DNA of 64,000 nt from Parietaria judaica (lineage: Eukaryota; Streptophyta; Magnoliopsida; Rosales; Urticaceae): the NCBI GenBank assembly GCA_954871525.1, contig OX940864.1, positions 8,674,001-8,738,000 on the forward strand. The letters run 5' to 3'. Positions 21,826-31,515 of this stretch are shown here, one piece after another (positions within the stretch are counted from its first letter, which is position 1; the number at the start of each line of letters is the position of its first letter). The notes below the pieces were generated by a model that ran no database searches, had not been told where the DNA came from, and saw only the letters and a list, made by a program, of their open reading frames with translations. Made by a program: the position numbers and the translations under genes.

Positions 21826-22180
21826 TCGCAACGACCACGGAACTTACTTCCTCGAAGCCCGAATCAGCTCCAAGCTCTCGGATATCCTCCGAAACTTGGA
21901 CCCCAAAACTGTCACCGAACTCCTTCCTTCTTCCGATCTGAATCTCATCTCTTCCTTGAGCTTGTTTCGCCTCTACGAAACGGATTTCGGATGGGGAGAG
22001 CCTGCATGGGCGACAGCTCCACTGTTCTTCGACAAGCGCTTCGTCATGATGCACTCGAAATCGGGCCAAGAAATCGAAGTGTGAGCAACTTTGGAAGAAC
22101 ATGTCATGGCGAAGTTCGAAAGAAACCAAGAACTCCTCGCGTTTGCCTCTGACATTGCATTCGGCTATAGCTGTCTATGA
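21826..22180 (+). pseudogene. BAHD acyltransferase pseudogene with internal deletion
   Basis: Two separated parts of a BAHD gene are joined in one frame. About residues 91-127 of the family (NDHGTYFLEARISSKLSD... ELLPSSD) run directly into the C-terminal part (SLFRLYETDFGWGEPAWAT...). Some 230 codons in between, including the catalytic HxxxD, are missing. The next break is a stop at 22082-22084, where relatives have the Trp codon of EVWATLEE. After it the frame continues (ATLEEHVMAKFERNQELLAFAS) to the natural stop at 22178-22180. The 5' quarter is also absent. It cannot make an active enzyme. Confidence 0.9.
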
Positions 22181-22318
22181 ATCGACTAAAAATTGAATTA
22201 TATGAAAAATGTTTAAATGTGTAATTTGTTTCCATGCATGTCAATGTCTTTAACTTTTTGGGGCTCTATATTTAAGATTTGTATGTTTTTTGTGTGAGTA
22301 ATTACAAAAAAAGGGGTT

Positions 22319-23375
22319 TGAATCAAGGTTCCGAAAATCGCGATTTTCGTTCGAAAATCGTTCGATTATCGCTGAAAATAGGCTTCTCGGTAAGTTATCT
22401 CCCTTAATCGTTATCGTTTTATAGTTTTCGCGATTTTTCGAGGGGGAAAGTGAACAACTTTTCGTTTTAGGTTTTCAAGTGTTAAATTTCGAAAACTGGA
22501 GGACTTATCGCTAAATAACGAAAAGTCATTAGGTTTTTTTCGAATTGTTGTATAATTGCGGCAAAAGTACACATGTTTTGGAAATTGTTGATTTGAGTTA
22601 GTTACTCGAATATTTTGATGTAATTTCGTTTTATAAAATTGTATATAATTTTAAAACTAATCGGTTTGCATAATTATTTTTTTTTAATTTGAAGTTTTTC
22701 TGAATTGTGATATCATTGTGGCAAAAGTACATATGTTTCGGAAATTGTTGATTTGAGCTAGTTACTCGAATATTTTGGTGTAATTTTGTTTTATAAAATT
22801 GTATATAATTTAAAAAATAATCGGTTGGCATAATATTTTTTTTAATTTGAAGTTTTCTAAAATATTGCGGCAAAAGTACAATTTTTAGCTAATTTGTTAA
22901 ATTGAGCTAGTTGTTCAATCTTGTTTTTAAATGAAATCAATTGTGCAGTGCATATTTTATATAAGAATAATTGGTGACTTGTAAATATTTATTTTGGTAA
23001 GTAAATAATAATTTATTTTACATATTTTGTAAAGTATTTGTAATTTCGTATGAGACTTAGTTTATGTTTGGCTACATTAGTATGAGACTTATATCTTATA
23101 TTTTGTATGAGACTTTTATGTTTATATTTTGTGACATTAGTATTTTATGTTATGTTTTTAGTGTAAAATATGTTTGATTTTTTTTTTTATAGGTTTTCCA
23201 TCGATAAATCCATCGGCAAACGATTAATCCATCGATAAGTTCGATAAGTTTCGATAACGGCAAACGATAATTTTTATAGGTTTTCCGTCGATAACGGCAT
23301 CGGCAAACGATTAATCCATCGATAACGGCAAACGATTTATCGGCCAAAACGGCATTTTGATCCTTGGTTTGAATT
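22319..23375. repeat. Palindrome-rich repeat element (CGATAA family)
   Basis: Bounded by AATCAAGGTTCCG at the left and by its loose reverse complement (CATTTTGATCCTTGGTTTG) at the right. The interior has many copies of short palindromic words (TTTTCGCGATTTT-like, CCATCGATAA, CGGCAAACGATT) and a direct duplication (22555-22690 versus 22690-22880: 'attgcggcaaaagtac...cggtttgcataatt'). No ORF. The pattern is like non-autonomous DNA transposons with repeated transposase-binding sites. A relative lies at 59389-59998. Confidence 0.5.
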
Positions 23376-23871
23376 ATATGAAAAAATCGTACTTTCATAT
23401 CCATGTTCTTAACTTCTTATCTTTATAATTTCTGTAGCTCTATTATTAAGAACCATGATGTTGTGAGAGTAATTCTGATGTTTGAGTGACCAAATAAAGG
23501 GTTTTCAAGATTTGATTTTCAGAAAATTATAAGAATTTTATTTATTTTTGTCAACTAAGATTAGACTTAAATATACTGGTACATCGCTGACAATGTACGG
23601 CTGCCATGTGCATTGCAAATATGTTGTGTTTTTCTATCCCTATATCTCGCTCTATGAGTCGTTGTCGTCACTATGAAAACATATATTTTTTTAATATATG
23701 GTATATTTTATGGCAATAAAAAAAAAAGTCAAAATTTGAATAACTTATAAATAGTTTTGCGGCAAATATTATAATAATAACATAGGATGAACTCGTTTTT
23801 TATTACCATAGTGTCATGCCTAGCCTAACCCACAAAAAAGCTGGGTGCTGCGGGCTTAACTCGTTTTTTTA

Positions 23872-23902
<31 letters not shown>

Positions 23903-24177
23903 TAAGGCAACGACTGCCAATAACACCTCTAGAAAACAAGGATAAAGTTTTCCCGATTTTCCATCGATATTCTACATTTCCATGGTAATCGAAAACGTTT
24001 CCCAACTTTTCTCATTCCCTTTATACGTTTTCAATGAAAAGCGCAGCCGAAAATCCAGTTACTTTTCACGAAATTATTTGTGAATAAATTGTAAAAAAAT
24101 TGACGGATTTTTCCAGAAAATTTGAAAACTTGGATGATGTATAACATTATCATTTTAAGAGAAAATTTCATAAAACA
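23376..24177. other. Intergenic with (ATT)n microsatellite
   Basis: An (ATT)n tract occurs at about 23873-23903. Otherwise this is A/T-rich spacer with no gene seen. Confidence 0.4.
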
Positions 24178-24375
24178 AGCTTACTTGGTCTAGTGGTAAC
24201 ATCACTACATACCTATTCATGAGGTCACGGGTTCAATCCCTATGAGACTTAAATGAGTGCCCCCTTTACATATATGTAAACTTGGCCTATAGTGTCATTT
24301 GTTCGTACACTGAATATATCTAATAATGCGAGAATGCATTGAATATTGGCCGACTGTGTCACCCCATTCAAAAAA
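24178..24375 (+). mobile_element. tRNA-derived SINE
   Basis: Has a polymerase III internal promoter layout: an A-box-like TGGTCTAGTGGTAA (about 24186-24199) and a B box GGTTCAATCC (24230-24239), spaced as in tRNA. A non-tRNA body follows (CTTGGCCTATAGTGTCATTTG...), then a short A-rich tail (about 24367-24380). No cloverleaf 3' half is present, so it is not a functional tRNA gene. Confidence 0.65.
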
Positions 24376-24714
24376 AGAGAGAAAATTTTAAAAACGATCA
24401 ATATAAGTAAAATTATGTGAGTTTTAGTGTGTTTATTTTCATATGTGACGTTTTTCCAATGTTTTAAAAAACTCTTGCGGCAAAAGTACTACAATTTTGG
24501 GTATTATATTGATATTTTGGATATTATATAAAATTGAATATAAGTATGCATCAAAATATTATGTATCTTTTCCATTGATAACCAATTAATAGATGGATAA
24601 GTTTCGATAACAATAACCTGAGATTTTATATTTTTTCCATCGATAAATCAATTACCAAACGATAAAACTATCGATAATAGCAACGAATTTTATCCGCCCA
24701 AACGATAACGTGAC
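24376..24714. repeat. CGATAA-family repeat, left part (split by hAT insertion)
   Basis: About 24575-24710 carries CCATCGATAAATCAATTACC, CGATAAAACTATCGATAA and CCGCCCAAACGATAAC words like those at 23190-23345. The hAT element at 24722 inserted into or at the edge of this repeat. Confidence 0.5.
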
Positions 24715-24721
24715 ATTTGCT

Positions 24722-27700
24722 CAATCCTGCGAATATGGAGGGTCGGATCCATCGGACCCTCCATTTTTTTTTTACGGAGTCGGAGCTCCGCCTCCGACAA
24801 AACACGGAGCCGGATTAATCCGGCTCCGACAATTTAAAAAAAAAAAAAAAAATCGTGTAACGGCTCTTTATTTCCAGCCGTTGGATGAAGCGCGTGGACG
24901 GCCCAGATGAGTCGACCGTTGGGCAACGGCTCTCTTCGCATATCCCAAAAAACTTTCTGATTTTGCAGAAAGGACCCTGCAAATATATCCGTTGGTGATT
25001 AATACACCACTTACTCGATTCTCTCCAAAATTTCCCTATAAAAATCACACTTCTCCCTCATTTTTTTCACACAACTCACTCTCTTCTTCTCTTACTCTCT
25101 CAACTCGCCCAAGCTCTCAAAAAATCCGATTTTAAGCTATAGTTTTCTTATCTTATAGTTATATTAATACACTTATTTTAGTTATAATATCTATTATATT
25201 ATATAGTTTAGTTATATTATAGTTTATTTTAGTTATAATGTCGAGTTCCGATAACCGTTCTCGAGGCCGAAATGATCGCCGAGGAAAAGGACGGGCCGGT
25301 TCCGAAACCGGGTCGGTTAATAGTATCTCGCATTCAACTCCGCCGGTACAACAACAACAAATACAACATACATATTATGGCGGTGTTTACCAACAAAATG
25401 CTCCGGGTTGCTCTAGTCTACCATCGCCACAAATTCAACCTCATGCCATGGTTCCGGTAATTTATGGTCAACAATTTGGTGGTTTTACTAACTTGCTTCA
25501 AAATGCTATAGGAAATATTCCGGAATGGTCGAGCGAGCAAGAGGCGTACGATGCCCAAAACCGAGAAGTTTCGGGATCGATGAACATGAACGACGGAAGA
25601 GACGACGATCCGAATTACGAAGGTCTTGAAGGCGGGGACGACGACGACGACGAAGAGGAGGACGACGTCGAAGAGGAGGACGAAATTCTTCCACCGCCGC
25701 CGCCGGTCCGAGCTCGTGGTCGGCCTCGTGGTTCTAGTCGGCCTCCTATTCCGCCGCCGGCAAACCCGCCACCGCCAAAACCGAGGAAGAGGAAGAACCT
25801 AACATCTCCGGTATGGCGAAATGACTTTTTCCCACTTTATATTCTTAATCCTACTACAGGAAAGGAGGAAAGATTCGGAAAATGTCGAACTTGCGGAGAA
25901 ATAAAGCCGGCCGATCCAAAAACTCAAGGCACATCGTACCTCCGAGATCACGCCTTGCAATGCCGAAAGCGTAAGAAAGTGGAGGAGGTAAGTCGCTTAT
26001 CCGATCTCATTTATAGGAAAGATCTCGCTAGATTTATCATACGCGATGGTTTACCGATATCGTTTTCCGAGGGTGATGGTTTGAACGAGTTTTTAGCATT
26101 CATCGCCCCGATAAACTACCGGTACGTCTCGCGTCATGTAACTAGAGAGACAATAATTCAATATTATGATGAACAAAGAGTTGAGCTAGACAAATTATTT
26201 CAACAAGCGTCGTACAAGTTTGCTTTAACATCGGATTGTTGGAAAGGTCACGCTAACGATGATTATATTTCCGTTGTAGCTCATTTTATTAACGATGATT
26301 GGAAATTAGAAAAGCGTATTTTAGGATTTAAACCCATGCGTGTTAGGCATACCGGGGTTAACATTGCCGAGGCTATATTGAATGTGTTGACATTTTGGAA
26401 CCTTAGCAATAGGGTAGTTTCAATCACATTAGATAATGCTAGCCCCCACAACATTACCGTTGATGTGTTAAAGGATAGTCTTGACAATTTTAGGGCCGAT
26501 TATTTCCATCAAAGATGTGCATGCCATATTATCAATTTGATAGTTCAAGCGGGGTTAAATATTATTTCGCCGAGCATAGATAGAATTAGGAGTGCCATTA
26601 TGTACATACGATCATCTACTATGCGCACGGAATCTTGGTTAGCATATTGCAGGGAATACCACAAAGCAGAGCGAGTGTTCTCCCCGGATATGCCTATCCG
26701 GTGGAACTCTACTTACTTGATGTTGGAGGCGGTCATACCGTACAAGGAGCTAGTGACGAACTGGATCAACGGACAAGAGTTCAGACACGTGGACGACTAC
26801 CTCGATGAATCCGATTGGATGATGGCTATCCAATTCCAGGCTTTTCTATCCCTTTTTTACACTATTACCGTTACTTTATCTCATGTTTACAAACCCACAT
26901 CTCATTTAGCTTTAGCTTGCATTTTTGATATTATTGTTCATTTTGATAAAGCAAAACAAAACCCTTTATTTGCAAATGTTTTGACACCGATGATTGAAAA
27001 ATTTAGGGTTTATTGGAAACATATTCCATTTTTGTTTTGCGCGGCTATTATCATATCCTACACTAAAGCTCTGTAAATTGCAGGCGATCTTGGCTATGAT
27101 GCAACAATTGACGGGAGATCCATACCTTGACGAAGACTATCCCGACGCGGAATTGAAGATGAGGCTTCTTTACAAGGAGTACGAGACGAAGTATTACGAC
27201 GACATGGAGCAAGAAGGAGACACGGAACACGTCCCGACGCCGCCCCCGAGCAACGCACCCGGAGCGCCCTATGTTTCGACGCATCGGGTGTTTTACAACC
27301 TAACTCATACCGGCGGGCACGGAGGATCATCAACGGTTTCAAGTCCGGCGTCAACGTCACAACATAGCGGGAGTTCCGGAGGTCGTCGTCCCCGAAGAGC
27401 AAACCGCCGAAGAATCAACGAGTACGACGTCTTTTGCAACCTTCCACCGGCACCGTGTCCCGACGAAGGCCTCGACATACTTGAATGGTGGCGCGTAAAT
27501 CGTCTTGAGTACCCGGTTTTATCATTGGTGGCTCGCGACATCCTCACCGTTCCGGTCTCCACGGTGTCATCGGAAGCGGCTTTCTCATTGGCGGGACGCC
27601 TATTGGAGGCTCGACGCAAGTCAACGAAGGCGTTTTTGGTCGAAATCCTTATGCTTTCCAAGGATTGGATTTTGGCCGAAAAGCGAATGCAAGATAATCA

Positions 27701-28189
27701 AATGGTAGACAACGAGTTGTTAGACTATTTCAACGAGCTTAATGTGGCAAACCCGGAGTAATCGGTTTGTACTTTGTAATTTTATGACATTTGTATTTGC
27801 TTTATTTTATAATATAAATAAAAACCTTAGGGCGCTCTTTCCTCGCCCGAGCCGCACCCTTTTGGGGGACTTGGAGAGGTTTTAACGAGGCCCGTTATTT
27901 ATACATCTCTATGTTTATATCCTACTTGAAATTTGAAATTTGAATCTCAAAACCGTAAAAACCGTAAACTATAATTTGAATTTCGAACTCTAAACCCGTG
28001 TACAAGAACTCTAAAAGGCTTTGTACAAGGACTAAAATGCAATTTTTAAAAAAATATATAAAAAAAAACACGGAGTCGGATTAATCCGGGTCCGAGAAAA
28101 TCCGGACTCGGATTAATCCGACTCCGACAAAAAAAAATAAAAAAAATAGAGGGCACGGATATCCGTGCCCTCCCACATTTGCAGGACTG
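24722..28189 (+). mobile_element. hAT (Ac-like) DNA transposon, complete ends, 3.47 kb
   Basis: The left end CAATCCTGCGAATATGG-AGGG and the right end, whose reverse complement reads CAGTCCTGCAAATGTGGGAG, are matching terminal inverted repeats. The element is flanked by ATTTGCT on both sides (24715-24721 and 28190-28196): 7 bp exact, or 8 bp with one mismatch, as expected for hAT. Subterminal palindromes CGGATTAATCCG occur near both ends (24810-24822; 28078-28120). A G/C-rich hairpin follows each terminus (AGGGTCGGATCC... and GGGCACGGATATCC...). It carries one transposase gene, broken by a frameshift. Confidence 0.92.
25238..27761 (+). pseudogene. hAT transposase, frameshifted
   Basis: The first part (25238-27076, 612 codons) starts at the ATG in MSSSDNRSRG. 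It has an acidic patch (residues ~124-149) and an AT-hook-like RGRPRG (~160-165). A BED zinc finger follows at about 189-244 (C216, C219, H238, C242). The RNase H-like hAT core holds TSDCWKG and SITLDNASPHN. The frame then shifts by one base at about 27040-27056, near the expected LFCAA...P-LKL block, and ends at 27074-27076. The second part continues in the other frame to 27761 with the hAT C-terminal dimerisation domain (EYPVLSLVARDILTVPVSTV, SSEAAFSLAGRLLEARR). Without the shift the length (~840 residues) would be normal for Ac-like BED transposases. As it stands it is probably inactive. An 11-bp intron at the join is not credible. Confidence 0.9.
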
Positions 28190-28196
28190 ATTTGCT

Positions 28197-28502
28197 AGAA
28201 ACATCATGATGGATATAACGGCATATCCTTTGGCAAAAAATAACCCTTCAAGTAAAAAAAAAAAAAAACAACATTAGACCGAAGGTATTGTGACAAAAAG
28301 AATTAGCAGCGACAACGTCAATGTTCGTCTAGTGTGAGCACACAAAAGAAGGTACATTTTATTCATAGAAATCAAATACACACATGATATTCATTAAATG
28401 GAAAATTACATCAAAAGTAAGATGGTTAATACTGTAATACTTGAAGGCAATTATTGATCACAGCTTCACCACTTACTCTCAGAAAATGGTGTCTGAATCT
28501 GT
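28197..28502. other. 3' flank of acyltransferase pseudogene
   Basis: Continues the repeat interrupted by the hAT element, then A-rich sequence and the 3' flank of the minus-strand acyltransferase copy. No gene. Confidence 0.35.
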
Positions 28503-29818
28503 TCACAAACGACTGTGACCTCCGGCGCCGCTATTCTTTGGGACAGTAAATGAAGCAAACGCTAGGAGTTCTTGATTGCTTTCGAGCTCTTTTATGACAT
28601 TTTCTTCCAAACTCACCCAGACTTCAATCTCTTTGCCCGATTTCGAGTGCAGCATTGGAATGTTTAATAATTGTGGAGACGCAATCCATGCAGGCTCACC
28701 CCACCCGAAATTCGTTTCATACGGGCGAAAGGAGCTCAAGAACGTGAACAAGTTAGTCTTTACGCCACATCTGACTAGCTCGGCTTCTTCTTCTACGAAT
28801 TGTGAAACCATCGAGACGAGCATTTCTCCTTTCAAGTTATCTTCTCTGCAATAGCTGATGAAATTCGACAACTCTTTCCTTGTGATCGTCGCAATCTCAT
28901 GTAGCTCCTTAGGGTGTTTGTCTTTTCCAGACACAATAAGCGGCCATGTAACGTTCCCGATGCAATTTTCAGGCAGCGATGTGTTCATTATATTGCGCAG
29001 GTTAACCGCGTGTACAAGCGCAAAATCTCCGGAACCCGCGGCGACACACTTGAGGAGAAGTGATGAAATTACTTCCAGTGTTGAAGGGCTAAAATCAAGG
29101 CCACCATTTTGTTGGATTTCTCTCTTTAGGTCAGCCAACTTGGCTGAGCTGAAGACGAGCCTTCTGGAACTTAAAGGGGATTTCGGCCAGGTCCGAGGGG
29201 CGAATTTGAGAGGGGATGTGGGAGGCGGGAAGAGAGAGGCGCCCACAAAAATTGGCTGCGCCACGTTTTGATTCCCGGCAGATATGGCTGCCCAGGTTTT
29301 AGTAAACCGGGAACTGGAGTAACCGTCGGCGATCTGTGAGACACTTCAAAGCCGATCGCGATTCCACCGCACGAAAACGTGTTGAGTTTAACAAGTGTGA
29401 TAACGTTGTTTCTTACCGCATCACGCCGAGTCTTTCGATCAGAAGTGGGAAGGAGGTTGGTGACTGTTTCGGGGTGTGGATTTCGGAGGAAATCGGAAAG
29501 CTTGGAGCTGATTTTGGCTTCAAGAAAGTAAGCTCCGTGGTCGTTGCACTCGACGGACATATAATCGTCATTGAATTGCCCCGCAAACGGGTAAAAAAGC
29601 TCCAAGGTTTTGGAGAGTGAGTTTTTGAGGGAAGAAGTGATGGAGGAGGAAGTGTCTGTGGGAGAATGGTAGCAGAAGATGATTGGAGAGTACGTAGGAA
29701 ATGGAAGGAGAAGATCAAAGAGGGAGAGTTTGTAATGTATCTTATTGAGTGGTGTTGGAGATGACGGTTTCACATAATTTCTCGAGATTATTTCAACTTC
29801 TCTCTTCATCGCTTCCAT
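28503..29818 (-). pseudogene. BAHD acyltransferase, inactivated by one-base deletion in the catalytic motif
   Basis: A full-length BAHD gene on the minus strand, from MEAMKREVEIIS (ATG at 29818; alternatives at 29809 and 29824) to a stop at 28503. It is very close to the copy at 46429-47742. The sole frame break is at about 29333-29334. There the plus strand reads GGCGATCTGTGAG, while the intact copy has GGCGATCCTGTGAG (47245-47258), so one base of the HRIAD (HxxxD) coding sequence is lost. Downstream, the frame resumes as IADG...TKTWAAIS and stays open to the end, with the motif changed from DFGWG to NFGWG (YETNFGWGEPAWI). Translation would stop after VSHR plus ~60 foreign residues. It appears to be a recent pseudogene. 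A sequencing or assembly error is the alternative. Confidence 0.9.
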
Positions 29819-29848
29819 TGTCATTGTCAAACAGAGAAATAAAAACAA

Positions 29849-30189
29849 GAAATTGACCTCAAGTAGACAAGTACTATGTCACATTTCCCAAGTTTAAGTA
29901 CTACTTATATGACTATGAGGACATGTTATTTGATAAAATTTAATATAATATTGAGATAGTTATAAATAAGAATATAAAGGAGTGCAAATCACGACGAAAC
30001 TTTTATTTGACATTGATAAAATCAATGTCTTTGTTAATTGCCGTCATCTTCCCCCGCCCGCTCTCCCAATCTACAGATCTTCGACACTAACTAATAAAAA
30101 AATTGAAATATTTTTGCAGGTTACTCGCGGGACAAATACTAATTGCTCGAAAAATTAACTTTAAATATTCATTCTTTGTTGAAGCCGTA
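29849..30189. promoter_or_regulatory. Upstream region duplicated with the 46-47 kb acyltransferase copy
   Basis: About 29870-30010 (AAGTACTATG..., TTTCCCAAGTTTAA, ATAATATTGAGATAGTTATA, CACGACGAAACTTTT) matches 47765-47895 upstream of the intact copy, with small indels. The promoter was therefore copied with the gene. This gives no direct proof of function. Confidence 0.6.
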
Positions 30190-30194
30190 GAAAA

Positions 30195-30752
30195 TGTGAG
30201 CTTAAGCTTGACTTAGTCCGGGTGACGACCAGAACCCAGGACGGGCAGAAACACTTGCGAGGAGTCAGCCCGGGTACCGACCAGAACAGAAGACGGACAG
30301 CTGTTCAGCCCAGCTCGGGTGAACACGAGCAGAACGTCCGGATAGAAGGCAAGCCCGGCCAGAGGCAGACGAGCAGGCCAGCTCGGGGACAGAGAAGCTG
30401 TCCGGGCAGGAAAAGGAAACTCTACCCAGAAAGGAAGACGCGTAGCTTGAGGAGCAAGCAAATCAAGTCAAAGATTTGGCGAGATTATTTAGGGTAGTTT
30501 CCTGATTTTGTGCGATTCTGTTAGCTAGGGTTTCCGTCTACAAGAGGCTATATAAACCTAGCATGTACACATTGTAAAGTGTCGATTGTATAGTTGCTGA
30601 GTCCATTAGAGTTTGAGTTTATCTCCTTGTATTTTGCCTTCGAATATTATTAAGAGAATTTCTTCTCCCAAAAGTTTGTGTCCTTTATTTTTCTGTTCGA
30701 TTTCTTTGGTGTTATTCGTGTTCTTTGCAGATCCGTGAATTGGGATCCAACA
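30195..30752 (+). repeat. 5' LTR of Copia element
   Basis: 558 bp, TGTGAG...CCAACA. It has a strong TATA box TATATAAA at 30549-30556, which should start the genomic RNA some 30 bp further on. The 5' half is G/C-rich, with repeated CCCGG / GAGCAG words. Confidence 0.96.
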
Positions 30753-30754
30753 AG

Positions 30755-30766
30755 TGGTATCAGAGC
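30755..30766 (+). other. Primer binding site (initiator Met-tRNA)
   Basis: TGGTATCAGAGC lies 2 bp after the 5' LTR and is complementary to the 3' end of plant initiator methionine tRNA, the usual Copia primer. Confidence 0.93.
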
Positions 30767-30780
30767 ATCAATCGAAGAAC

Positions 30781-31515
30781 ATGTCTTCATCATCAGAGTC
30801 ACCGATGGAAGGAGCTTTGGTCGCACAGAAACCAGACTCCAGAGAAGGCACAGTTACGCTCCATTACCCCATGCTCACGAAGAGCAATTACGCCGTGTGG
30901 GCGTTGAAGATGAGGGTGAATCTGCAGGCGCAGGGAGTGTGGGAGGCCGTAGAGAACGGCGATGTCGAAGGGCGCAAGGAAAGAATGGCTCTAGCCGCAA
31001 TCTACCAAGCAGTTCCTGAAGATGTTCTTCTCATGCTCGCCGAGAAAGATTCAGCGAAGGAAGCATGGAAAACTCTTCAGACCATGCACATGGGCGCAGA
31101 TCGCGTCAAGGAAGAAAAGGTCCAAACCTTGAAGAGTGAGTTCGAGGTTATGAGGATGAGGGAGAGCGAATCAATTGATGATTTCGCTATGCGGCTCACG
31201 TCCATTGTGACCGGCATACGCTCGCTGGGAGACAAGGTGGAGGAGACCACGGTCGTCAAGAAATTTCTCCGAGCAGTGCCTCACAGGTACATGCAGATCG
31301 TGACATCGATCGAGCAGTTCGGCGATCTCAAGACCATGTCGGTCGAGGAGGTTGTTGGTCGTCTCAAGGCCCACGAAGAGAGACTTCGGGGTTACGGTGA
31401 CAAAGACGAGGAGAAGAACCTCCTGCTCACGCATGAAGAGTGGACGGCCAGACAGCGGAAAACCGGGGGAGCCGAGTTTTCGTCATATTCCTCAGGTCGG
31501 AGTAGCTTTGGATGA
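30781..31515 (+). CDS. Copia gag protein (UBN2 domain)
   Basis: From the ATG at 30781 (MSSSSESPMEGALVAQ) to a TGA at 31513-31515, 244 codons. It matches the UBN2 / retrotran_gag family of Copia elements: LTKSNYAVWALKMRVNLQAQ, AIYQAVPEDVLLMLAEK, SAKEAWKTLQTMHMGADRV and FLRAVPHRYMQIVTSIEQF. The TGA lies in the same frame as everything downstream. It falls just before an RGRG-rich linker and the CCHC knuckle that normally belongs to gag. The protein made here would therefore lack its nucleic-acid-binding knuckle. The change looks like a CpG-type transition to TGA rather than a designed gag stop. Confidence 0.92.
   Translation: MSSSSESPMEGALVAQKPDSREGTVTLHYPMLTKSNYAVWALKMRVNLQAQGVWEAVENGDVEGRKERMALAAIYQAVPEDVLLMLAEKDSAKEAWKTLQTMHMGADRVKEEKVQTLKSEFEVMRMRESESIDDFAMRLTSIVTGIRSLGDKVEETTVVKKFLRAVPHRYMQIVTSIEQFGDLKTMSVEEVVGRLKAHEERLRGYGDKDEEKNLLLTHEEWTARQRKTGGAEFSSYSSGRSSFG

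Noticed and set aside
24178..24240. Functional tRNA gene
   Set aside because: A and B boxes are present but no acceptor stem or cloverleaf 3' half can be formed. It continues into a SINE body.
27057..27090. Possible intron at the hAT transposase break (GTAAATTGCAG)
   Set aside because: It would be 11 bp, far below any plant intron. Both frames overlap around 26994-27076 and the conserved block is continuous after a one-base shift, so a frameshift explains it.
31513..31515. Designed gag/pol readthrough stop
   Set aside because: It precedes the CCHC knuckle instead of following it, and the codon is one CpG-type change from a sense codon in an RG-rich linker. It is treated as a mutation until sibling copies are compared.
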